Positions 7,021 to 12,746 of a stretch of DNA of 12,746 nucleotides are shown here, piece after piece. The notes beneath the pieces were generated by a model. The model saw only the letters and a program-made list of their open reading frames with translations, made no database searches and was not told the DNA's origin. The stretch lies in contig PKWK01000190.1 in NCBI GenBank assembly GCA_003133205.1, forward strand, positions 12,773 through 25,518, written 5' to 3'. The position numbers and the translations under genes were made by a program. Positions within the stretch are counted from its first letter, which is position 1, and every line of letters begins with the position of its first letter. The DNA comes from Granulicella sp. (GTDB lineage Bacteria; Acidobacteriota; Terriglobia; Terriglobales; Acidobacteriaceae).

Positions 7021-8622
7021 TCAGCTCATCTCTCCGGCAAACCGTTCTTGCAGGACCCGGCGCAGCAGCTTGCCTGTGTGATTCTGCGGCAAGTCGCCGG
7101 AATCGACAATCCATATGCGGCGCGGCGCTTTGTAGGCCGCGAGGTTCCGCCGGCACCAGTCGAGCAGGTCGCTCTCGCTTACCGAGGAGCCATCGCGCAG
7201 TTCGACCGCTGCAACGGGAATCTCGCCCTTCTCCTTGTGGGGCATGCCGAAGGCGGCTGCGCGGGCCACCGCTGGATGGGCTGAGATGGCCTCTTCCAGC
7301 TCGCGGACGTACACCGAGTAGCCGCCCGACTTGATCACATCCTTCATGCGCCCCACCAGGCGGATGAAGCCGAGGCGATTTCGCGTGGCTAGGTCGCCGG
7401 TGCGCAGCCAACCGTCGCTCGTCATCAAGTCGTGATCCTTGCCCTCGTTCTTCCAGTAGTGCGGGGTAAGACCGCGCCGCCGAATCTGGCACTCGCCCGC
7501 CACACCGGCTCGCATAGGACGGCCATCCTCTCCGGCCACCCGGATGCGAAATGGAGGCACTGGGAAGCACAGGTCGCCGCTGCCGGGCAACAACGACATC
7601 TCGATTCCCATCATGGCGAGGCCCCCTAGTTCCACCATGCCGTAACCGTTCAGCAGCACCGGCGGAACGCGCCGGCCACCTGGCAGCCGGACCAGAGCTC
7701 CGAACTGTCGCAGGCGGTGCCGAACTTCGGACGGCAGGTAATCGCTGGCCGAGAGCCACACGCGCACACTTGCCAGCCGGGCAGGTTCCGGATTGCTATT
7801 GACCAGCCGGGCGAACATCGTGGGCACACCGACAACTGCGGTGACGCCGCAGCGTTCGACAAGGTCCAGCGCGCGCGCGACGTCGAAATGGTCGAGAAAA
7901 CAGCCGCGAATGCCGGCCATCAGGCCGTAGAGCGCGATGCTCACCGCCATAATATGGGACCACGGCAACGCGATGAGCGCGAGATCCCTGGGGCCGAGCA
8001 GTAGCCCGGCGAGTACAGTGGACGCGCGCGCGCCCAGGAGCGCGCGGCTCGAAAGTGCCGCACCCTGGGGAAAGCCGCTTGTTCCAGAGGTATGGAATAT
8101 GGCCACGGTCGCGGCGGGATCGATCGTGACCGGCGGGAACGCCGCTCCGGTGTGGCCCACGCGGACGAAGCCCTCGAGCGTCTCCGTTTCATCGTCCGCC
8201 TGGATCCAGGTCCGCACCGTCAGTGCGTGGCGTTCTCCAATGTTGCGCTCGAAGGTTGCCTTGTCGGTCACCAGGATATCCGTACCGCTGTCGGACAAAA
8301 TACGGCGCACCTCGGCGAGCGAGAGCATCGGATTGAGCGGCACCGCGATGCCTCCGGCGCGGACGATCGCCAGAAACCAACGAAAGCACTGTCTGTCGTT
8401 GCTGCGATAAATGGCCACGAGTTGGCCCGGTCGCAGTGCGATCGTGCGACGGAGAAAGGCGTCGATGGCGGAGATGTTGACGTGCAGTTCCGCTAGACGA
8501 TACGTGCCGGCTTCCTCGACGGAGACCTCGCGATCTCCGTTCCGCAGCAGCAACTCATCTACTAGATTGGCCACCGTAACACTGCGATCGTGCGAGAGCC
8601 GAAAGCGCTGATAGATGTTCAT
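7021..8622 (-). CDS. Class I adenylate-forming enzyme, acyl-CoA synthetase-like
   Basis: This is a 533-residue cytoplasmic enzyme expected to activate a carboxylic acid as acyl-AMP and then transfer it to a thiol such as CoA. Visible core motifs are A3 HTSGTSGFPQG (177-187), A5 GYGMVE (326-331), A7 GWLRTGD (404-410), the A8 hinge GRMKDVIKSGG (424-434) and A10 NHTGK with the catalytic Lys at 517. The C-terminal AMP-binding_C domain is complete. Oddities: A3 has Gln186 where Lys is usual (P-K-G), and A8 continues YSVYVRELEE where Pro usually follows YVY. There is no carrier domain or signal peptide. The ATG (8622-8620) overlaps the reductase stop as ATGA and has no good ribosome binding site of its own, so translation probably depends on the reductase gene. 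The gene ends 33 bases from the convergent LolA-like gene. The acid substrate is unknown; fatty or aryl acids are both possible. Confidence 0.9.
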   Translation of the reverse strand: MNIYQRFRLSHDRSVTVANLVDELLLRNGDREVSVEEAGTYRLAELHVNISAIDAFLRRTIALRPGQLVAIYRSNDRQCFRWFLAIVRAGGIAVPLNPMLSLAEVRRILSDSGTDILVTDKATFERNIGERHALTVRTWIQADDETETLEGFVRVGHTGAAFPPVTIDPAATVAIFHTSGTSGFPQGAALSSRALLGARASTVLAGLLLGPRDLALIALPWSHIMAVSIALYGLMAGIRGCFLDHFDVARALDLVERCGVTAVVGVPTMFARLVNSNPEPARLASVRVWLSASDYLPSEVRHRLRQFGALVRLPGGRRVPPVLLNGYGMVELGGLAMMGIEMSLLPGSGDLCFPVPPFRIRVAGEDGRPMRAGVAGECQIRRRGLTPHYWKNEGKDHDLMTSDGWLRTGDLATRNRLGFIRLVGRMKDVIKSGGYSVYVRELEEAISAHPAVARAAAFGMPHKEKGEIPVAAVELRDGSSVSESDLLDWCRRNLAAYKAPRRIWIVDSGDLPQNHTGKLLRRVLQERFAGEMS

Positions 8623-9725
8623 TGGACAGGAATAGGTTTGCGGCCCCAGTCGCTGGCCACACAGTATTGGAACAGTTGGTCAAGGTAGCCCAATACCGGC
8701 GGCGGGGAAACTCCCGCGGGCTCCAGCAGGCGCTCGGCGTTGGTGGTGTCGAACTGCATGCGCATCGTGAAGTAGTCGCGATAGACACCGCCGTCGCGAA
8801 ACACGCGTCGCTTGCGTCCCCACAGCGAGAGGGACAGCAGCGGCCGCACCATCGCGAAGAACAACTTCGGATCGACATAGCGCGGCTCCCGAACCTGGAA
8901 ATACTCCGCTGCGTGCTGGGCAATCTGCTGGATCGTGGCGCTGCCGCGTGGTCCGGCACAGAGGTGGACCGTACTGCCCAGCGCAGCTTCGTCGAAGACG
9001 ATCCGTGCAACGGAGGTGGCGACGAAGTCCACCGGCACAATATCCAACACAGCGTCGGGATAGCCCGGCACCGTGCGCCACAGGCGGCGCGCGTAGATCT
9101 TCAGCGGCCAATACAGCATCTTGAAGCTGGAGGTCGCGCCGGTGCGGGAGTCGCCCACGATGATGCTGGGCCGGAGAATAACGCCGGGCAGGGAAGTCAG
9201 GCGCGAGCGCACCAGCGCTTCAGCCTCGGCCTTGGTCTGCTCGTAGGTGTTGCGATAGCTCTGGCCCACGGCGAGCTCGTCTTCCCGCACCAGGTCCGTG
9301 CGCTCGCCGGCCACGTACGCTGTGCCGACGTAGGCGAGGCTCCGCAGCCGGGGCGCACCGGCTGCGAAATCCAGCACGCGGCGGGTGCCCTCGACATTAA
9401 TGCTGCGGGCTTCGTTCAGCGAGTGATCGAAACGCACCGCAGCGGCGGAGTGAATGACGCGGGTAGTCTCCGCCGATAGGCGCTGGTAGGTGGCGATGTC
9501 TAGGCCGCAGTTGGGGTGGCCTACATCTCCGGAATAAACCTGTACCCGCGATTGCTCGGACGGTGGAACGATCAGATCGGCACGCTGCTGGCCCGATTTA
9601 CCGGGGCTGTCGCGGATCAGCAGCGCAAGCCTGGCGTGAGGCTGACGGTCGAGCAGTTCGCGCACCAACTGCGTGCCGAGGAAGCCGGTGGCGCCGGTGA
9701 CAAAGATGAGTTCGTCGCTATTCAT
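8619..9725 (-). CDS. NAD(P)-dependent thioester-reductase / fatty acyl-CoA reductase-like SDR
   Basis: This is a 368-residue extended short-chain dehydrogenase of the NAD_binding_4 (male-sterility/thioester reductase) kind. Motifs: Rossmann glycines TGATGFLG (10-17), HSAAAV (92-97), N110 in SINVEGT, GTAYVAG (134-140) carrying the catalytic Thr, active-site Y161-x-x-x-K165 in TYEQTK, and RPSIIVGDSRTG (185-196), which is characteristic of acyl-thioester reductases rather than of sugar epimerases. The C-terminus keeps FDTTNAERLL and the W-G-R end seen in bacterial fatty acyl reductase-like proteins. Expected reaction: reduction of an acyl thioester to aldehyde or alcohol with NAD(P)H. GAGG lies 11 bases before the ATG (9737-9740). 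It is coupled to the ligase by a 4-base ATGA overlap, so the two probably act in sequence on one substrate. A 3-beta-HSD-like reductase is the main alternative. Confidence 0.85.
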   Translation of the reverse strand: MNSDELIFVTGATGFLGTQLVRELLDRQPHARLALLIRDSPGKSGQQRADLIVPPSEQSRVQVYSGDVGHPNCGLDIATYQRLSAETTRVIHSAAAVRFDHSLNEARSINVEGTRRVLDFAAGAPRLRSLAYVGTAYVAGERTDLVREDELAVGQSYRNTYEQTKAEAEALVRSRLTSLPGVILRPSIIVGDSRTGATSSFKMLYWPLKIYARRLWRTVPGYPDAVLDIVPVDFVATSVARIVFDEAALGSTVHLCAGPRGSATIQQIAQHAAEYFQVREPRYVDPKLFFAMVRPLLSLSLWGRKRRVFRDGGVYRDYFTMRMQFDTTNAERLLEPAGVSPPPVLGYLDQLFQYCVASDWGRKPIPVQ

Positions 9726-9822
9726 TTAGAAACCGACCTCAATGCGCGAACGGCTCGAAGGCCGGTAGGATGATGCTTGGGTGCCCAGGCAGAAATCAAA
9801 GTCAAGTAACATCATCCGCGGC
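9726..9822 (-). other. Leader between receptor and reductase with nested inverted repeats
   Basis: This 97-base gap holds GGATGATG (9768-9775) and its exact complement CATCATCC (9810-9817). Inside the enclosed loop is TTGGGTGCCCAG, a shorter near-palindrome. On the minus-strand transcript these could form a stem-loop between the receptor stop and the reductase ribosome binding site. No T-run follows, and I see no convincing promoter here, so an attenuator or processing site is as likely as a terminator. Confidence 0.3.
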
Positions 9823-12345
9823 TCAGAAGAGGAAGTCGAAATCAACTAACAGGTGTCGACCGTAGTTGCCGAAAAATGTCCCGAATTGGGGGTCCCCGGT
9901 GTTGCTGTGAACTTGAAGATAGTTCGAGTGATTCGTCAGGTTGATCCCGCTCAGCGACAGCCTCACCGCGTGTTTCGATCCCAGGTTCAAGTCTTTCGAC
10001 ACTCGCGCGTTGACCGAGAAGTATCGCGGATAGCGGGGCTGCAGGCCGTCCTCCATCCCGACGTACTGCTGCAGCGCATTGGTCGGCTGGTAAGCGAATC
10101 CATCCCGATACTCGGCGTGCGGCGAGATGCGGATGCGGTACGGAAGCGCGAATGTCCCCCAGAGCAGGAATCGGTTTGGAATCTCCCCTGCAGTGCTTGC
10201 CTCCTCGAGCGATCGCACCACCGGGTAGCGATACGCTCCCAGGCACCCGGCAACGTCGGTCAAGGTTCCCCGCGAGTACTGCCGCACGTAAGAGAAGTAA
10301 AGATGCCGGCTCTCGTTTGTTCCAAAGCCGCTGGTGAACTCCAACTGTCGTACTTTTCCGCTCCCCGAACCGCCAAGTACAAGCGCGCTTAGAGTGGGCG
10401 TAACCTCGGAGCGCAGCGTAAGCTGGTCGCTCCGATTGCTTTCCATGTAGCGTAGGCGAACCGTCGAAAAAGATCGAAAACTCTGCTCACCCTCAACCGT
10501 CCACGCAAGCGAGTAGGGCGCAAAATTGCCGCTCGATGCCTCCTGGTCGATCAGCGGAAAAGCCGGGTTCGGGTCGGTGTTGATGAAGTTGTAGAACAGG
10601 CGCGGTCCATCGCTCACGTTGCCGGCCGAATCGTAGGTCGTCACGGTTTGCTGCGGATAACTCCGAAACGCATAGACGTTCAGAGGGACCTCATCGAAGA
10701 AGACGCCCATGCCGCCGCGAAGGACGGTTGGGTATGAGCCTTTCGATGGAGTCCACGTGAAACCCGCTCGCGGCGCCACGCGAATGGTGGAAGTCACGCT
10801 CTGCGCCTCCCACCGAACGCCTGCATCGAAGGCCAGCCTCTGCGTCGGCATCCAGTGGTCCTGAAAGTACGCAGCGGGTTCCATATCGGAGAGTTCATAC
10901 CTTGCCTGCCCGCTGTATGCGATGTCCTGCAACCGATTGCCGTTCGCGTCCGCCAGGTGGACGGCCTGCCCGAGCACGTTCCCCGCGTCTTCCGCGTGAG
11001 CAATCACAGTGCCTGCCTGCAGCGCATGTTGCCCGTGCCATGAAAGAACCTTCGGAGTCCACGTCTCGATCCACTGGATGCGAGCGCTCTCGCCCGACTG
11101 CTGACTGAAGTAACTGCCCGTATCGCCAATCGGACTCAGAGTCATCTCGCCCGGGATCTGCGGAGAGACATTGCTCGCAACGCGCGTGTATGCGAATGTG
11201 CTGGCCAGCAGCCCTCCCTTGAACTCGACGCGGTGCGTCAGCGTCCCCGTATCTTCCTGGTAGTCCGCATTGGGAGTGACTGGCTGCGGATCGAAGTAGT
11301 TCAGGTTCATGTGATCCAAAGTCCGCGGCACGAAATGCAGCGTAGCGGTGAACGTCTGCTTCGCGGTCAGCGGTGCATCCAGTTGCGTATAGGAGTTGAT
11401 CGCCGAAGACTTTGACTCGTTGAAAGGGAACGGCAGCGTGCGCACCGGGTCCTTGTGCATCAGGTACTCGGACGCCTCAAGCAGATAGAGATGGTTGCGG
11501 ATGAGGGGGCCACTCAGATTTAGCCGCGGAGTCTCTGCGCGCAAACCCACGAGATGGCCGCTGCGAATCCTTACCTCAGGCAGCGGGTCGTTCAGGCTAT
11601 AGAGCCATTTGTCGCCGCCGCGGCGCGTCTCCGCACTGACGACACCGGCGGTGAAGTTGCCGTATTCGGCCAGATAAGGCGACTGGAGCACCTTGACATC
11701 CTGAACACTGTCGATCGGAACACTCAGGCCGAAGCTGCCCGTCGCCGGATCGGTCACGTCAACGGCATTGATGATCAGAACGCTGTGCTGTTCTCCAAGG
11801 CCGGATATGCTGACCTGCCCGTCCGGCAAGCGGACGACGCCCGGAATCAGCGGAAGAATATCCGCGAGCGTCGCCGGCCGAAGCGGACTTTGCGTTGCCT
11901 CCGGAACCGAGAGCTTGGTCTCGCCACTCTCTTCTACAGCCAGCGGATCTTCGTTCTCGGCCTGAACGGTAACCATCTCATTGTGCTCGAGCTTCTTCAC
12001 CAGTTGAATTTGCGGGTTCGTGTCCGAGTCCTGAACCGGAAGCTCAACGGTCTGGTAACCTCCCAGCTTGGCCGTCGCGACGCAGGCAGGATGAGGCGCG
12101 CAACGGAAGGTCGCATGTCCGTCGCTATCCGTGACCACGGTGCTGAGGAGAACACCGGAGGAACTCACATCGATCTGCACACCGGAAACGGGTTGCGATG
12201 CATCGTTGAGCACGGTGAGGCGAACATCGGCGTCAGGCTGGCCCTGAGCTGCGTGGGATGGCTCGGCGATGGCTAGCCAAAAGCAGAGCGCGAAGGTCGC
12301 CACGACCGTGCGGTACAGTTTTGTCTTGTCATTCCAACGTGCCAC
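9823..12345 (-). CDS. TonB-dependent outer membrane receptor with carboxypeptidase-regulatory-like domain
   Basis: This is an 840-residue outer-membrane beta-barrel. From the chosen start there is a signal peptide (basic start, hydrophobic TVVATFALCFWLAIA, cut near SHA|AQ at 32). Next comes an Ig-like carboxypeptidase-regulatory domain (about 38-118: VRLTVLND..QPVSGVQIDV, then VVTDSDGHATFRC). A plug follows (about 145-245: TLADILPLIPGV, VSISGLGEQHSVLIINAVDV, YGNFTAGVVSAETRRGG), then a barrel ending in DFDFLF with the terminal Phe used in outer-membrane assembly. The domain order is that of Oar-like acidobacterial receptors, though the protein is on the short side for them. I see no clear TonB box. 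GTG at 12345 is chosen because GAGGA lies six bases upstream. The frame also opens at TTG 12411, which has no ribosome binding site and would put a 22-residue polar extension before the signal peptide. The ligand is unknown; TonB receptors usually import siderophores, vitamins or glycans. Confidence 0.92.
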   Translation of the reverse strand: MARWNDKTKLYRTVVATFALCFWLAIAEPSHAAQGQPDADVRLTVLNDASQPVSGVQIDVSSSGVLLSTVVTDSDGHATFRCAPHPACVATAKLGGYQTVELPVQDSDTNPQIQLVKKLEHNEMVTVQAENEDPLAVEESGETKLSVPEATQSPLRPATLADILPLIPGVVRLPDGQVSISGLGEQHSVLIINAVDVTDPATGSFGLSVPIDSVQDVKVLQSPYLAEYGNFTAGVVSAETRRGGDKWLYSLNDPLPEVRIRSGHLVGLRAETPRLNLSGPLIRNHLYLLEASEYLMHKDPVRTLPFPFNESKSSAINSYTQLDAPLTAKQTFTATLHFVPRTLDHMNLNYFDPQPVTPNADYQEDTGTLTHRVEFKGGLLASTFAYTRVASNVSPQIPGEMTLSPIGDTGSYFSQQSGESARIQWIETWTPKVLSWHGQHALQAGTVIAHAEDAGNVLGQAVHLADANGNRLQDIAYSGQARYELSDMEPAAYFQDHWMPTQRLAFDAGVRWEAQSVTSTIRVAPRAGFTWTPSKGSYPTVLRGGMGVFFDEVPLNVYAFRSYPQQTVTTYDSAGNVSDGPRLFYNFINTDPNPAFPLIDQEASSGNFAPYSLAWTVEGEQSFRSFSTVRLRYMESNRSDQLTLRSEVTPTLSALVLGGSGSGKVRQLEFTSGFGTNESRHLYFSYVRQYSRGTLTDVAGCLGAYRYPVVRSLEEASTAGEIPNRFLLWGTFALPYRIRISPHAEYRDGFAYQPTNALQQYVGMEDGLQPRYPRYFSVNARVSKDLNLGSKHAVRLSLSGINLTNHSNYLQVHSNTGDPQFGTFFGNYGRHLLVDFDFLF

Positions 12346-12351
12346 GTTCTG

Positions 12352-12356
12352 TCCTC
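12352..12356 (-). promoter_or_regulatory. Ribosome binding site of the TonB receptor gene
   Basis: On the minus strand GAGGA is followed by six bases and GTG (12345-12343). This is the only good ribosome binding site near the 5' end of the frame, and it decides the start in favour of GTG over the TTG at 12411. Confidence 0.7.
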
Positions 12357-12426
12357 GAGCGTCTGAGACTCTACCTGGACGACCGTTGGAACTTAGAGGT
12401 TTACGGCTCAATCCGGTAGATCATCA

Positions 12427-12448
12427 ATTATAAGTCTTAGACTTATAA
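12427..12448 (-). promoter_or_regulatory. Perfect dyad (operator-like) overlapping a TATAAT -10 element
   Basis: TTATAAGTC (12428-12436) is repeated as its exact reverse complement GACTTATAA (12440-12448) around a 3-base TTA centre. The inner end of the dyad contains TATAAT on the minus strand (12432-12427), about 82 bases upstream of the receptor GTG. No TTGACA-like -35 box sits 16-18 bases further up; the dyad fills that spacer instead. The layout suggests a homodimeric regulator that covers the promoter of the receptor gene. The regulator is not encoded in the visible sequence. A hairpin in RNA is possible but the stem is AT-rich and weak. Confidence 0.6.
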
Positions 12449-12464
12449 GAGAGTGGAAGGTCGC

Positions 12465-12516
12465 AAGAAAAAATGACAATTAAATATCGGTCGGCCCCTC
12501 AACCTGGCCGACCGAT
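12465..12516 (-). terminator. Intrinsic terminator of the cytochrome gene
   Basis: A perfect 11-bp stem, ATCGGTCGGCC (12486-12496) with GGCCGACCGAT (12506-12516), encloses a 9-base loop. On the minus strand it is followed by an AT-rich stretch and then six Ts (complement of the A-run 12468-12473). It lies 54 bases after the cytochrome stop and just upstream of the receptor promoter, so it separates the two transcription units. The T-run is about 12 bases from the stem, which may make it less efficient than a textbook terminator. Confidence 0.7.
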
Positions 12517-12570
12517 CCGTGCTGGAATCTGCAGGTTCAATCTGATCGCGCCAGCGGGCGCCTCTGTTTG

Positions 12571-12746
12571 TCACCAACTCTCCTTCTTCTGTTGCTTCGA
12601 CCAGAGATAGTCGGCGGCGCGGTTGATGTCTTCGTCGCTTAGCACGTGCTTCCACGATGGCATGTAGAGCGGGGGCGTCGGGCCTGCAGCGTTATCGAGT
12701 GGAGGCGCCTTGCCGTTGCGGATGATCGCGATGACTTCGTCCTTGG
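12571..12746 (-). CDS. Class I c-type cytochrome, C-terminal part
   Basis: The last 57 residues and TGA (12573-12571) of a gene that enters from beyond the right edge. The visible sequence has the C-terminal signature of a mono-haem class I cytochrome c: DEVIAIIRNGK, then PPLYMPSWK, whose Met (codon 12663-12661) would be the sixth haem-iron ligand, and then LSDEDINRAADYLWS, the C-terminal helix that packs against the N-terminal one. The CXXCH haem site must lie outside the window, so haem binding is inferred. It probably acts in the periplasm or on the membrane as an electron carrier, or as the haem domain of a larger oxidase or dehydrogenase. The short lysine-rich tail (SKQQKKESW) ends the protein. 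A terminator follows, so it is probably not co-transcribed with the receptor. Confidence 0.8.
   Translation of the reverse strand, partial: KDEVIAIIRNGKAPPLDNAAGPTPPLYMPSWKHVLSDEDINRAADYLWSKQQKKESW

Noticed and set aside
8622..9479. Plus-strand open frame (285 codons) opposite the reductase
   Set aside because: It is antisense to a gene with a complete SDR motif set; its translation is rich in Arg, His and Gly with no family pattern.
7021..9725. Identification of the ligase and SDR as OleC and OleD of olefin biosynthesis
   Set aside because: No OleA thiolase or OleB hydrolase is nearby, and the SDR carries RPSIIVGDSRTG of thioester reductases rather than the OleD pattern.
11554..12276. Plus-strand open frame (240 codons) opposite the TonB receptor
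   Set aside because: It is a shadow of the receptor plug and regulatory-domain region, with low-complexity, Arg-rich translation and no ribosome binding site.
12443..12655. Minus-strand 70-codon open frame across the terminator and cytochrome end
   Set aside because: It runs through the terminator hairpin and overlaps the cytochrome in another frame; the cytochrome frame has the clear MPSWK and C-terminal helix signature.

Overview
The window is a GC-rich stretch of a Gram-negative (diderm) genome. The signs are outer-membrane proteins, a LolA-like periplasmic protein, a TonB-dependent receptor ending in phenylalanine, and a c-type cytochrome. The receptor begins with a carboxypeptidase-regulatory-like domain, and it lies near a large Ig-repeat protein and FtsX-type exporters. 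That combination is typical of Acidobacteriota (Terriglobia-like soil bacteria). This assignment is an inference from gene style; no rRNA or other marker is present.

Layout. (1) Positions 3-2609, plus strand: the C-terminal part of a secreted protein built from about eight SbsA/Big_5-type Ig-like repeats, cut by the window edge. (2) Positions 2610-2901: a strong GC hairpin just after that gene, then a short decayed piece of an IS5-family transposase. (3) Positions 2902-6987, plus strand: a tightly packed three-gene operon of a LolD/MacB-type ATPase, a 10-TM FtsX-type permease and a LolA-like 'outer membrane lipoprotein-sorting' protein. Its genes overlap by one to eight bases and probably form one envelope lipid or lipoprotein trafficking machine. 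(4) Positions 7021-9725, minus strand, convergent with (3): an acyl-CoA-synthetase-like adenylating enzyme and an NAD(P)-dependent thioester-reductase-like SDR, translationally coupled through an ATGA overlap. Together they look like a carboxylic acid -> acyl thioester -> aldehyde/alcohol pair. (5) Positions 9823-12345, minus strand: a TonB-dependent receptor 97 bases upstream of the reductase on the same strand, with a perfect 9+9 dyad lying over its putative -10 element. (6) Positions 12571-12746, minus strand: the C-terminal end of a class I c-type cytochrome, followed by a hairpin terminator that separates it from the receptor.

How the genes may work together: the receptor, reductase and ligase could be one transcript under the dyad-controlled promoter. 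The convergent exporter operon next to them makes a lipid-modification-plus-export locus conceivable, but the sequence does not prove it. I found no CRISPR array, tRNA, rRNA or intact mobile element. The most useful observations are the IS5 relic, the split ligase/reductase pair with its altered A3 motif, the dyad/promoter, and the start-codon corrections for three genes.
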